From positions 1-57,964 of the forward strand of contig JAFYYS010000007.1 in assembly GCA_017546025.1 (NCBI GenBank): 57,964 nucleotides of DNA, given 5' to 3'. Every line of letters begins with the position of its first letter. Position 1 is the stretch's first letter. The notes below the pieces were generated by a model that made no database searches, was not told where the DNA came from, and saw nothing but the letters and a program-made list of their open reading frames with translations. The position numbers and the translations under genes were made by a program. Shown one piece after another: positions 1 through 9,132 of this stretch. Origin of the DNA: Lachnospiraceae bacterium (GTDB lineage: Bacteria > Bacillota > Clostridia > Lachnospirales > Lachnospiraceae).

Positions 1-89
1 CCCGGGTTAGATGTTGTCCTTTCCTTCGTTCTTCATCAGACATACTCTCTCCATTCTCAGGAGGATACATGTCCATTATACCACTGACC

Positions 90-350
90 GACTAACTTAT
101 GAATTTAACATAAAAACCAGAAGTTTGAATTTCAATTAAGTAAACCGAAAAAAAGTTGAATGTCAAACTAACTTCTGGTCTCAACTTCGTCCTTTGTTTT
201 TGCCTGACTAACTTCCGGTTTGCCTCGTTTCGACCGTTTTCGCGGTTGTCTTTCGCCTTTTTCCGGAGTATAATTGAGGAAAATGCGAGGGATTTTGAGT
301 ATGCGGTCGCCGGCCCCCGGAAAGTCGTCTGCAAGAGTAACTTCCGGATG
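90..350. repeat. Cluster of ACTAACTTCYGG-like repeats beside an IS remnant
   Basis: I see four related words on the plus strand near 90-100, 167-179, 207-219 and 335-349, with consensus roughly ACTAACTTCYGGT, and one inverted copy near 116-125. They lie just beyond the 3' end of the transposase remnant at 395-640. Repeats of this kind near the end of an insertion sequence can be transposase-binding sites, but that role is inference. No convincing gene is visible in 1-394; the open frames there are short and have no recognisable product. Confidence 0.4.
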
Positions 351-394
351 CCTTTGTGCAAGGTTCTTCTTTCCGTATCCTCCTGCCAGTGTTT

Positions 395-640
395 TTACTT
401 CAGTAAACTTGGCTTCAGGCTGACATCATCCGGCAAGATGATTGTGAGCCCGATCCGTTCCAGCGCATTTTTATCGAACGACTGCAAGGCCTTCTTCATG
501 GGAGTCGCACCATGAAGCATAGGCCTTGTTGTATTATTGATGTGATTGACCATCAACAATACCTGCTCCTGCGTCTCAGGCCACTGACCTTGCCAATACA
601 GTTCAACACATTTTCGCTTAAACTCATAGGTATAGCGCAT
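395..640 (-). pseudogene. Internally deleted transposase remnant
   Basis: The 81-codon frame starts at ATG 640 behind a GGAGGG ribosome binding site. Its first ~23 residues (RYTYEFKRKCVELY) resemble the N-terminal helix-turn-helix segment of IS transposases. The remainder (INNTTRPMLHG, then a TPMKKAL stretch) resembles the extreme C-terminus of a DDE integrase-core transposase. The catalytic middle is missing, so I read it as an internal deletion product rather than a functional gene. The RBS lies inside a hairpin at about 650-676, a feature that limits translation of transposases in some IS families. The exact IS family is not certain. Confidence 0.6.
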
Positions 641-649
641 GAAAATACC

Positions 650-676
650 CTCCTTACTGGAAGTCCAGTAAAGAGG
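650..676 (-). promoter_or_regulatory. Hairpin sequestering the transposase-remnant RBS
   Basis: TTACTGGA (654-661) and TCCAGTAA (664-671) form a perfect 8-bp inverted repeat, extended outward by CCCTC and GAGGG arms with one bulge on each side. Read on the minus strand the distal arm contains the GGAGGG ribosome binding site for ATG 640. Transcripts entering from outside would therefore fold and hide it. That mechanism is inference from the structure. Confidence 0.45.
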
Positions 677-708
677 GTACATATCACTGCCCCTCCGGGA
701 CCTTTTCT

Positions 709-3700
709 TTACATGATGGATTCAGCCGCGAGTCTTACGCATTCATAGGCTCCGTCATAATCGCCGTTCTCTTTCATTTGATTGATTCGCTGACAAATGT
801 GAATGAAAAGTTCTTTGTCGCTGAGGAATCGGTCAATCATGTCATTTGCCGCTGCATCCGTTTCACACTCGAAGGTACCGTCGCCGGCCTCCTGAGAACA
901 GATGGCGCCGTATACCTCATGACCGCCGATGTGCTTCATGAACATCTTCGGAATCGGGTAATACGCGAGCTCACTCGGTTTGGTGATCAGAACGTCGCTT
1001 TCCGGCATCAGCAGATTGGTCGCGTAAACAGCCTTGAAGATATCCGAATCGCAGATGATTGTCACGCCGTCCGCTTCTTTGCTCCGAAGACCCTTCACAT
1101 ATTCCGTAAGGCCGTCATAGTTATCGAGGAATTCATGAACCGGAACATCCGTGAGGAGCTCCTCAATCTTCTTATAAACGTTCTTATGGTCTCCGAAATT
1201 CAGGAAGACTGCTGCCTTTCCTTCCCTTACATAAGGAATCAGATGCTTAAGCATCGCCCTGAACTGTGCAAATCCGGCGCCGGCGCCGCCGACCGTCATC
1301 AAAAACCGCATCGGGGCACCCTCCCGGGCCCTTCGGATTCGAAGCTCGTTATCCTCCTCCAAATTTACAAGGAGTTCATGGTCGACATACCGCCCGACCA
1401 TTCGGATGTCCTTTTCGGGAATGCCCTTCAGATTGTCCTTAGAGAAACCGTGAAGCATTTTGTATCCGAGATACGCAAACGGCGTCTGCACCGTATGGAT
1501 GGCTCCCTCCGAGAGATGGAGCGCCATCGGCCAGTTATCGGGAATCGCGTTCACCACGTGCGTCATGCCGGCGTGGATTGCCGCCTGACTCGGCCACACA
1601 TGCGTCGCAATATACGGAACGTCTTTCGGAAGCGCCTTAAGAAGCGGCGTCAAAAGCTCCGCGTTCTTCTGGTCCGCAGCGTTGTATGTAATCTTCCGGA
1701 AGCCTTCCTTGTTGAGAGGCTCCCAGACAAAACGATTGAAAAGCCTTGATTTCTGCGAGATTCTCGAGGCCATGGAATACATGTCGTTCTGCTCGCGGAT
1801 CATCTTGCTTCCGGTCGCATCCATTCCGGCAAGGTCCAGCCAGTACGGCGTATAGCCGAGCGCTCTCGCGCACGAAGCCATCGCGATGCTGATCCGGTAA
1901 TGCCCGAATCCCATTCGGATGTTCCCGACAACAAGCGGATTGTCGCCGAGCTCCGTCGGCTCGTCCGAAAGAACCAGCTTTTTAATTCCGATATTGGAAA
2001 GTGCCGGAACATCCTCAGCGGCGTAACAGTATTTCTTTTCAGAATCATCCCCGTACTTCTCAACGTATTTCTGTTTCTTGCGTTCCGCCTTTCTTAACGT
2101 CACAGCATCAATCCGGTTTCCGAATATCACGCCGGATTTGTCGGCTTCGATTTCCTCCGCGGTCGGCTTCATCTTTTCCGCGAGAATGCCGCGGCGGTAA
2201 TCATAGGCGAAGAACCGCTTTTTTCCGTCCAGTTCGAACTCCGCAACGGCGTATCTTCCCCTGTTTCGGAATCCGATTCGTCTGCCGCTTCGGAAGATTG
2301 CGAGTGCATCCTCGAGCACTTCCTTCTTCTCGTCGTCATACTCGCTGACCTGATCGGATGTCATCAGAAGCGAACCGAACAGCGCATTCATCTTGGTAAG
2401 CGCTTTTCTCTGTTCAAAGGACATATGGATGTTGTCGTCCCGAAGCAGGAAGACATCCGGGTCGTTCAGGAAAGCGTGCCCGTCGAGACCGCTGCGGAAG
2501 ATGCTGTTCTGAATCGTAACCTTCGTGGAAATCCGCTCCGGATGAAATGCCCGCATATAGGCAACATCATCAAAGCGGAGCGACACATCCGGTCCGATGC
2601 GGCAATAATCAAACCGCTCGAAACCGTTTGAAAGGGTGGCGCCGCACCCGAGAATCAGCCGGTCTGAAAGCTCCTCGCGAAGAAGTCCGTAGGCAAATTC
2701 CGCGGTCTCGCTTCTTGTCTTTCCGGCAAGCGGGCAGAGGTTCACCGCATATAAGAAGTCCAGTTTAAAGAAATCAAACCCGGTTTTCTTATAAAACCGC
2801 ATCACTTCGCGGATATAGCCGATGACCTCTTCTTTGTTGAAATCAAGCGGATAAAAACCGCTCCAGTTTCCGCCCGCAAATATCGGGCTCCCGTCCGCAT
2901 CCTTTGCAATCCAGTCCGGATGCTCGGCGAACAGCTTCGATTTCGTTTCCGCAACGAACGGTGCCAGCCAAATTCCGGCTTTCATTCCGTTTGCGTGAAT
3001 CCGATCCGCAATCCCCTTCAGCCCGTTAGGGAATTTCACGGGGTCAATGTCCATCCAGTCGCCGACGTACGTCTCAAAACCGTCGTCAATCTGGAACAGG
3101 TCAAAGCGGTCATCCGCTCCCGCAAGAGCGTTGAGGATTAATTCTTCATTGATGTCCTGGTAGTGGTTGTACCATGATGTATACCCGAACAGTTTCTGAT
3201 CGGTCCTCGGCATGAACCGGCTGAAGTATTCCTTCCCGTTTTTGGATACCGAATAATCAAAAACGGTAAAGCTTTCCCCTGCCTTCAGTTCCCTGCCGTC
3301 AACGTCACTCTCAAGAACGATCCGGTTCGCATCCTTATCAAACCAAATCAAAAGATAAGCATTCCGGTAATTGAGGTTTCCGAAGAACAACGGGTCCTTT
3401 CCGGTTACGTAACCGAAGTCAAAGCCGACCGGCGTCCTTCTGCGATGCGGAAAGAATGCCTGCGAGCCGTATGCCTTGAAATGGTATTTATCTTCCATCG
3501 GCTTCGGGACTCTCGTAAGGTTGTTAAGTGTTTCCGCCGGATCGGTTTCCCGCGTCTCGGTCCAGGACTGGTACCCGTTCGCAAGAATCTTATCCCCATC
3601 GGCATACTCATACAAAAGCGGGAACTCCGCCTTCTTAAGAACCAGGTCGCAAAGCGCCGTGACGGTGACGGTGCGATGGCCGGCAGATTTCACATTTTCC

Positions 3701-3771
3701 ACCTTGATATGCGCATCGTCGACGGCGGTGCTGTAAAGCTTCCCGCCTGTGAAATAACTAAGCTTCAGCAT
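709..3771 (-). CDS. GH36-type alpha-galactosidase fused to a GT-B-like glycosyltransferase domain
   Basis: This 1020-aa protein has two parts. Residues ~1-560 are a GH36/GH27-clan alpha-galactosidase: FQIDDGFET, then the nucleophile context FFKLDF (Asp338) and the likely acid/base in RIGPDVS (Asp395). Residues ~611-1020 look like a GT-B fold of the MurG/MGDG-synthase type, with an N-terminal glycine-rich MGFGHYR motif and a second Rossmann-like half beginning FLMTVGGAGAG. There is no signal peptide, so it should act in the cytoplasm. I chose ATG 3771, preceded by GGAGGAGGAG, over an upstream in-frame start. It overlaps the symporter stop by 14 bases, which implies translational coupling and import followed by intracellular processing of an alpha-galactoside. 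The second domain's donor and acceptor cannot be read from sequence. Confidence 0.8.
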   Translation of the reverse strand: MLKLSYFTGGKLYSTAVDDAHIKVENVKSAGHRTVTVTALCDLVLKKAEFPLLYEYADGDKILANGYQSWTETRETDPAETLNNLTRVPKPMEDKYHFKAYGSQAFFPHRRRTPVGFDFGYVTGKDPLFFGNLNYRNAYLLIWFDKDANRIVLESDVDGRELKAGESFTVFDYSVSKNGKEYFSRFMPRTDQKLFGYTSWYNHYQDINEELILNALAGADDRFDLFQIDDGFETYVGDWMDIDPVKFPNGLKGIADRIHANGMKAGIWLAPFVAETKSKLFAEHPDWIAKDADGSPIFAGGNWSGFYPLDFNKEEVIGYIREVMRFYKKTGFDFFKLDFLYAVNLCPLAGKTRSETAEFAYGLLREELSDRLILGCGATLSNGFERFDYCRIGPDVSLRFDDVAYMRAFHPERISTKVTIQNSIFRSGLDGHAFLNDPDVFLLRDDNIHMSFEQRKALTKMNALFGSLLMTSDQVSEYDDEKKEVLEDALAIFRSGRRIGFRNRGRYAVAEFELDGKKRFFAYDYRRGILAEKMKPTAEEIEADKSGVIFGNRIDAVTLRKAERKKQKYVEKYGDDSEKKYCYAAEDVPALSNIGIKKLVLSDEPTELGDNPLVVGNIRMGFGHYRISIAMASCARALGYTPYWLDLAGMDATGSKMIREQNDMYSMASRISQKSRLFNRFVWEPLNKEGFRKITYNAADQKNAELLTPLLKALPKDVPYIATHVWPSQAAIHAGMTHVVNAIPDNWPMALHLSEGAIHTVQTPFAYLGYKMLHGFSKDNLKGIPEKDIRMVGRYVDHELLVNLEEDNELRIRRAREGAPMRFLMTVGGAGAGFAQFRAMLKHLIPYVREGKAAVFLNFGDHKNVYKKIEELLTDVPVHEFLDNYDGLTEYVKGLRSKEADGVTIICDSDIFKAVYATNLLMPESDVLITKPSELAYYPIPKMFMKHIGGHEVYGAICSQEAGDGTFECETDAAANDMIDRFLSDKELFIHICQRINQMKENGDYDGAYECVRLAAESIM

Positions 3772-5167
3772 GCTCCTCCTCCTCTTCGTGAGATTTTTCA
3801 ATGACATCCATCACACGCTTTTCGTCGTAGAAAAGAATGATGACCATCGCAATGATGCAGAGGACCATAGCGATGACAAGACTGATGCGGTAGCCCGTTC
3901 CGTTGTTCTTAATCACTTCCGCACCGTCCACCGTTTCCTTATACTGGCCGACAACCGCAAGCGAGGTGAAGATAATCATGGCGATGGACTGTCCGAGCTT
4001 GAATGCAAACGTTCTTGCCGCGTAAAACATCGCGTCACGGTTCTCTCCGGTCAGAACGCAGTCGCTCTCCGCGATATCAGCAACGATTGCCTGCGGGATG
4101 ACGCCGAGGATGGAAAGCGGCACGCCGACAAGGACGCAGATGATGAATCCGTACGCAAGATTCGGGATGAAGGAAACCTTGCCCGCAAACGACGAAACAA
4201 GGAACGCGAAACCGAACAGCGCGAAGCCGACCGTCAGAAGCTTCTTCTTTCCGAATCTGCGGGACAGAACATTGACGACCGGATAGCAGACAAATGTGAC
4301 GAACGTCATGAAGATGAACAGCACCATATAGTTGTTCAGTTCAAGCAGGTTTTCCACGTAGTAAATGAATCCCGTGTTGAAAATCGTGATGCCGATCCAG
4401 TAAATGATGTCCGAAAGCACGAACACCTGGAAATGCTTATTCTTAAAGGTCTTCGCGAGCGACCGGAACGCATTCTCCGTAACCGGCGGCGTGTTGTCGT
4501 AATCCTTTTCGTTGATTAAAAACGCCGGAAGCAGCATGCAGATGAGGGCAATCAGCGCAAGCACCGCGAGCACGAGTCTGGCGCAGAAGTAGTAGTCCCA
4601 ACCCGTCGCATTCTTCAGGGCTTCCCATATCATTTTCCCGGAAAATGCGACGCCGGTACCGACAATATAGGTAAGTGAGATGTATGTCGAAATATCCATG
4701 CGGTCCTTCTGGCTGCGGCCGAGTACCGGAATCAATGCGTTATACGGCGTGCAGTAGGCCGTCATGAAGATATAGAACAGAATCATCGTCACGGCAAGCC
4801 ACACGATGTTGACCGTCGACTCTCCGCGCACGGGACAGCAGAAAATCAATACCGTCAGAAGTGCGAAAGGAAGGGCCGAATAACGCATGAACGGAATTCG
4901 CTTCCCGAGCTTACTGCCGCACTTGTCCGACATTCCCGCAATCCACGGGTCGGTTACTGCATCCACGATTCTGCCGAATGCGGTAATCAGGCCGATGACC
5001 GTGAGTCCGATGAAGGTCGCGCTTGTGACAAATGTGATGATGCCGTTCTCCGTTGAATCCGGCAGATAGAAGTTTACCAACAGATTGGCAATGATGCCGG
5101 CAAGGATCGACCAACCGAGCTGGCCGACTGCGAATACCCATTTAATCTTCCCCGATACTGTTTTCAT
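3758..5167 (-). CDS. GPH-family sugar:cation symporter (MelB-like)
   Basis: This 469-aa polytopic membrane protein has about 12 hydrophobic segments. It carries hallmarks of the glycoside-pentoside-hexuronide:cation symporters: the early GRIVDAVTDPWIAGMSD motif and the following KRIPFMRYSALPFA loop. The start at 5167 has an AGGAGG site 5 bases upstream; an alternative ATG nine codons earlier lacks one. The coding sequence overlaps the downstream GH36 fusion gene, so the two are almost certainly co-expressed. That makes an alpha-galactoside or a related oligosaccharide the likely cargo. The substrate assignment is inference from the neighbour only. Confidence 0.85.
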   Translation of the reverse strand: MKTVSGKIKWVFAVGQLGWSILAGIIANLLVNFYLPDSTENGIITFVTSATFIGLTVIGLITAFGRIVDAVTDPWIAGMSDKCGSKLGKRIPFMRYSALPFALLTVLIFCCPVRGESTVNIVWLAVTMILFYIFMTAYCTPYNALIPVLGRSQKDRMDISTYISLTYIVGTGVAFSGKMIWEALKNATGWDYYFCARLVLAVLALIALICMLLPAFLINEKDYDNTPPVTENAFRSLAKTFKNKHFQVFVLSDIIYWIGITIFNTGFIYYVENLLELNNYMVLFIFMTFVTFVCYPVVNVLSRRFGKKKLLTVGFALFGFAFLVSSFAGKVSFIPNLAYGFIICVLVGVPLSILGVIPQAIVADIAESDCVLTGENRDAMFYAARTFAFKLGQSIAMIIFTSLAVVGQYKETVDGAEVIKNNGTGYRISLVIAMVLCIIAMVIILFYDEKRVMDVIEKSHEEEEEHAEA

Positions 5168-5186
5168 AACTACCTCCTTTTTCCCC

Positions 5187-5322
5187 GGGGCCAATTCTGT
5201 ATGCTATCATTTTACGCAGGCTGCCTCGGCAGGAGGTTTTCTCAGGAGGAAAATCCTTCGAAAACCTCCTCCGGGCGCGCCTGCTGTATAACCAAAATAT
5301 CTAAGCATACAGAACTGGCCCC
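5187..5322. repeat. Nested palindromic element with 19-bp terminal inverted repeats
   Basis: The outer arms at 5187-5205 and 5304-5322 match over 19 bases with one mismatch. Inside are GCAGGC/GCCTGC (5216-5221 and 5279-5284) and a perfect 11-bp pair AGGAGGTTTTC/GAAAACCTCCT (5231-5241 and 5260-5270). The element sits immediately upstream of the symporter RBS, so it is probably transcribed as a long hairpin in that leader. It has the geometry of a small MITE or REP-like element, but it could also be a regulatory leader. I saw no second copy in the window. Confidence 0.6.
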
Positions 5323-5423
5323 GCATACTCTTCCTGACGCCTGGGCGGATGATGGTATGCCCTATAAAAACAGTTTACGATATTTCGGGAGGTGTTTTCA
5401 ATGCCGACTCCCTTTGCTTTTTA

Positions 5424-5473
5424 CAAAAAATGCGGTATTGGGGCTTCGTGCCGCAATACCGCAATATTTTTTG
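5424..5473 (-). terminator. Rho-independent terminator after paaK (bidirectional)
   Basis: A 10-bp perfect stem (TGCGGTATTG at 5431-5440 with its complement at 5454-5463) is extended by GGC/GCC around a small loop and flanked by runs of A and T on the two sides. It lies 15 bases beyond the stop of the phenylacetate-CoA ligase gene. It would end the ior operon transcript. Confidence 0.85.
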
Positions 5474-5488
5474 TCATTTTGAAAGTTT

Positions 5489-6730
5489 TTAGTTCTCTCT
5501 GTGGTCGAAAACTCTCTTCGCCTTCTTCTCGGTTCGCGGAAGCGTTCCGATCGGAACGACAGTGATCTTCGGCGTTACGCTCATGCGGGACTTGAACAGG
5601 TCACGGATGGTTGCGGCGGTGCGCTCGAAGTTCACGCGGCCCTCTGCCTCGACGGTAACCAGGATGACATCCTTATTGATTTCTTCGTCGTGCGCGATAT
5701 CAATCTTGTACTCACTCGATACGCCGTCCACCAAACCGAGGAGCTCTTCCACCTGACTCGGAAACATATTCACGCCGTGTACCTTGAACATGTCGTCGCT
5801 GCGGCCCTTGATGATGTCAAGGCGCGGGTATTTGCTGCCGCAGGGACACTCGCCCGGAATGATGCGGGAGATATCATGCGTACGGAAGCGGATCAGCGGA
5901 GCGCCTTCCTTCACAAGCGTCGTGATGACGATTTCGCCCTCTTCGCCGTCCGGAACGTTCTCGCCGGTCTTCGGATCGATGATTTCGATGTATACGTAGT
6001 CATCCCAGTAATGCATGCCGGTGTCATACTGACAGTTGATGCCGATGCCCGGTCCGTAAATCTCGGTCAGACCGTAGATGTCGTAAAGCTCTACGCCGAG
6101 TTCCTCGTGGATGTACTTACGCATCTTGTCGCTCCAGCGCTCGGAACCGAACACGCCCTTCTTCAGGTGAATCTTGTCCTTGATGCCGCGGCGGTTGATT
6201 TCTTCCGCCAGCAGAAGTGCGTAGGAGGACGTTGCGGTAATGACCGTGGACTTCAGGTCCATCATCATCTGCAGCTGCTTCTCGGTGTTGCCGGGGCCGG
6301 TCGGAATGGCCATGGCGCCGAGTTTCTCACAGCCTGCCTGAAAACCGATGCCTGCGGTCCACAGGCCGTAGCCGGGCGTAATCTGGATGCGGTCCTTGTT
6401 CGTGATGCCTGCCATCTCATAGCAGCGCGCGAACATGATGGCCCAGTCATCTACGTCCTTAGCGGTGTAGGGGATGATAACCGGTTTGCCGGTCGTTCCC
6501 GAGGAAGAATGGATGCGGACAACCTCCTCGTCCGGAACCGCCTGGATTCCGAGCGGGTACGCGTTACGAAGGTCAGCCTTGCTCGAGAAAGGAAGCTTCT
6601 CGAACTCTTCCTGACCGGCGCAGCCGGTGATGCCGGCCTCCTCAAAAACCTTGCCGTAGTAGCTTCCAGATTTGATGAGGCGCTTAATCTGCGCATCCAC
6701 CTGACGAAGCTGTGTCTCATTTAACTTCAT
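5489..6730 (-). CDS. paaK: Phenylacetate-CoA ligase
   Basis: This 413-aa member of the adenylate-forming superfamily has the P-loop-like SSSGTTGKPVIIPYT motif near residue 95-110 and DIYGLTEIYGPG near 237, characteristic of PaaK. It converts aryl acetates to CoA thioesters with ATP in the cytoplasm. It starts at ATG 6730 behind AGGAG and overlaps the end of iorB by 14 bases. Linkage to iorAB is common in anaerobes, where indolepyruvate ferredoxin oxidoreductase yields arylacetyl-CoA; the ligase can interconvert acid and thioester. The preferred substrate (phenylacetate or indoleacetate) cannot be decided here. Length is slightly below the ~430 aa typical of the family. Confidence 0.9.
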   Translation of the reverse strand: MKLNETQLRQVDAQIKRLIKSGSYYGKVFEEAGITGCAGQEEFEKLPFSSKADLRNAYPLGIQAVPDEEVVRIHSSSGTTGKPVIIPYTAKDVDDWAIMFARCYEMAGITNKDRIQITPGYGLWTAGIGFQAGCEKLGAMAIPTGPGNTEKQLQMMMDLKSTVITATSSYALLLAEEINRRGIKDKIHLKKGVFGSERWSDKMRKYIHEELGVELYDIYGLTEIYGPGIGINCQYDTGMHYWDDYVYIEIIDPKTGENVPDGEEGEIVITTLVKEGAPLIRFRTHDISRIIPGECPCGSKYPRLDIIKGRSDDMFKVHGVNMFPSQVEELLGLVDGVSSEYKIDIAHDEEINKDVILVTVEAEGRVNFERTAATIRDLFKSRMSVTPKITVVPIGTLPRTEKKAKRVFDHREN

Positions 6731-7313
6731 ATTGTGCTCCTATCTCCGCGCCTGCCTGAAACGCGGCTTTATTGGCTTCCAGATATTTGGCCGGAACTCT
6801 CCGCTCGATTTCGCGGAGAATGATCTCCTTTGCGATGCCGAGTCTGCCGGACGCTGCCGCCACACCGAGAATCGCGATGTTAAAGTACCGGCTTGAGCCG
6901 AACGGGCGGCAAAGCGCCTCGCCGTCTACGACGATGCAGGTACATTTCTTTTTGAGATAAGCAATCATTTCGGTTCCGTCATATCCGGTCGGCATAAGCG
7001 ATTCGGTAACCGGCTTCACGGGAACGCTGTTTACGATGACGATTCCGTCCGGCTTCAGATACCGGAGGTTTCGAACCGCCTCCGCGGGCTCAAAGGAAAG
7101 AATCATGTCGGCGCTTCCGAACGGGATAAGCGGCGAATACGCTTCCTCGCCGATGCGAACATGGCTCGTTACCGGGCCGCCGCGCTGCGCCATTCCGATG
7201 GTTTCGGCGGAGTGAACGAGGTCTCCGGCTTCCATCGCCGAAGCCGCAATGATTTTAGAGGCAAGGACGGTTCCCTGACCGCCGACGCCGCAAATTAAGA
7301 TATCCTTCTTCAT
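6717..7313 (-). CDS. iorB: Indolepyruvate ferredoxin oxidoreductase, beta subunit
   Basis: This 198-aa protein is of the pyruvate:ferredoxin oxidoreductase gamma-domain type. The N-terminal ILICGVGGQGTVLASKI and the AETIGMAQRGGPV motif are diagnostic of IorB. It pairs with IorA to decarboxylate aryl 2-oxoacids oxidatively to aryl-acyl-CoA and reduced ferredoxin. Its ATG overlaps the iorA stop codon in an ATGA arrangement behind AGGAGGTGA, so the subunits are translationally coupled. Confidence 0.93.
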   Translation of the reverse strand: MKKDILICGVGGQGTVLASKIIAASAMEAGDLVHSAETIGMAQRGGPVTSHVRIGEEAYSPLIPFGSADMILSFEPAEAVRNLRYLKPDGIVIVNSVPVKPVTESLMPTGYDGTEMIAYLKKKCTCIVVDGEALCRPFGSSRYFNIAILGVAAASGRLGIAKEIILREIERRVPAKYLEANKAAFQAGAEIGAQYEVK

Positions 7314-9103
7314 TGCGTCACCTCCTGAATCGCATCAACCGGGCAGATCTGCGAGCAAAGTCCGCAGCCGGTACACAGGTTCGGATCAATCGTTACGCGT
7401 CCGTTCACACGGATCAGGCCGGGACAGCCGATTTCCTTGATGCATTTGCCGCAGTTGAGGCACCCGCCGGTGATATGGCATTTGCCAACAGGCTTTGAAA
7501 TCGCCACGCAGGGCGACTTAAAGATAATCGCTTTTACGCCGGGCAGGTCCGCGCACATGCGGACGGCGCCCATCGCCTCATTCAGATTAAGCGGATCAAC
7601 GGTCACAACCTTCGAAACGCCGATACCCGTAAGCACCGAAGCGATGTCCACCTTCTCGACGATGTCTCCCATCATGTTGCGTCCGGTTCCCGGATGCGGC
7701 TGGTGGCCGGTCATCGCGGTCGTCGAATTGTCAAGCACGCACAGAATCATGTTGGCATTGTTGTAAACCGCATTCACGACGCCGGTCATGCCCGAGGCGA
7801 AGAAGGTCGAATCTCCGACAAATGCAAAGCCGATTCCTTCCTTGTCCATCCACGTGAAGCCCTGCGCCATCGTGATGCCGGCGCCCATGCAAAGGCAGGT
7901 GTCGCACATATCAAGCGGCATCGCATTGCCGAGCGTGTAGCAGCCGATGTCGCCGCAGAAATAGCAGTTGCGCCCCTTCATCGCTTTCTTGACCGCATAG
8001 AACGAAGCGCGGTGCGGGCAGCCTGCGCAAAGAACCGGCGGGCGTACCGGAAGCTCCGGCGCATCGCTCACATCGATTTCCGAGGCTTCTCCCGGAAGCT
8101 CGAGATATTTCCGAAGGATTCCGGCAATCAGGTTCGTGCTCAGTTCGCCGCTTGCGGGAACGTCTCCGGTCAGCTTGCCGCGAATCGTAAGGACGATGCC
8201 GTTTCGGCCGCAAAGCCTTGCAATCTGCTCCTCGTTATAGGGGCTTAATTCCTCAAGGCTTAACACCTCGGTTACGCCTTCAAGAGCCTTCTTCACAAAC
8301 GACTCCGGAAAAGGATACGGCGTCCCGATTCGGATCAGCTTCACGTCCGGATAATCCTCCAGGAATTCCTTCGCGTAAGCGTAGCTGATGCCCGAGGCAA
8401 CAACTGCCTTTTTGGAATTGCCGCCCTCGACGGTATTGAAGCGGTATGAGGAGAATTCCTCGCCGATTTCGACATTGCGCTTTTCAATCATCGCGTGATT
8501 GGCGAATGAAAGGCGCGGGAAAATGACCCACTTCTTCGAATTCTTGATGAAGCCGGACACGCGGTTCGGCTCGAACTTCTCCGGGCGGTCAATCGCCGCG
8601 TAGGCGTGATCCACACGGGTCGTCGGGCGAAACAGCACCGGCGTTGCATACTTTTCCGAGCACTCGTAGGCGTCCTGAATCATCTCGTACGCCTCTTCGG
8701 GCGAGCTCGGGTCAAATACGGGAATCCGCGCGAATTCCGCAAACCGTCTCGTATCCTGCTCGGTCTGCGAGGAAATCGGGCCCGGATCATCGGCCGAAAC
8801 CACGACCATGCCGCCCTTGACGCCGACATAGGCAAGAGACATCAACGGATCGGAAGCCACATTCAGTCCGACCTGCTTCATCGTCACCAGCGTCCGCGCT
8901 CCGCTGTATGCGGCCGCGGCGGCAACCTCCATGGCGGCCTTTTCATTGACCGACCACTCTACATGAACGCCCTCCGGCTTTGCTTTCGCAACCGTCTCGA
9001 CGATTTCCGAGGAAGGCGTTCCGGGATATCCCGAAACGAGATTGACACCGGCCTTCAGCGCGCCGTATGCAATCGCTCCGTTACCCATTACATATTCTTT
9101 CAT
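7310..9103 (-). CDS. iorA: Indolepyruvate ferredoxin oxidoreductase, alpha subunit
   Basis: This protein of about 597 aa has the N-terminal pyrimidine-binding domain (GNGAIAYGALKAGVNLVSGYPGTP), a mid-protein CAGCPHRASFY segment and the thiamine-diphosphate-binding GDSTFFASG region. Its C-terminal ferredoxin domain has two cysteine clusters (CLNCGKCIKEIGC and CTGCGLCSQICP), predicted to bind two 4Fe-4S centres. I place the start at ATG 9103, five bases after GGAG, rather than the GTG two codons upstream. The enzyme acts in the cytoplasm in aromatic amino acid fermentation. It is transcribed just downstream of the DUF4236 gene with a 29-base gap. Confidence 0.93.
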   Translation of the reverse strand: MKEYVMGNGAIAYGALKAGVNLVSGYPGTPSSEIVETVAKAKPEGVHVEWSVNEKAAMEVAAAAAYSGARTLVTMKQVGLNVASDPLMSLAYVGVKGGMVVVSADDPGPISSQTEQDTRRFAEFARIPVFDPSSPEEAYEMIQDAYECSEKYATPVLFRPTTRVDHAYAAIDRPEKFEPNRVSGFIKNSKKWVIFPRLSFANHAMIEKRNVEIGEEFSSYRFNTVEGGNSKKAVVASGISYAYAKEFLEDYPDVKLIRIGTPYPFPESFVKKALEGVTEVLSLEELSPYNEEQIARLCGRNGIVLTIRGKLTGDVPASGELSTNLIAGILRKYLELPGEASEIDVSDAPELPVRPPVLCAGCPHRASFYAVKKAMKGRNCYFCGDIGCYTLGNAMPLDMCDTCLCMGAGITMAQGFTWMDKEGIGFAFVGDSTFFASGMTGVVNAVYNNANMILCVLDNSTTAMTGHQPHPGTGRNMMGDIVEKVDIASVLTGIGVSKVVTVDPLNLNEAMGAVRMCADLPGVKAIIFKSPCVAISKPVGKCHITGGCLNCGKCIKEIGCPGLIRVNGRVTIDPNLCTGCGLCSQICPVDAIQEVTQ

Positions 9104-9132
9104 GTTCACTCCGTTCCGGCTTGCGCCGTAAT

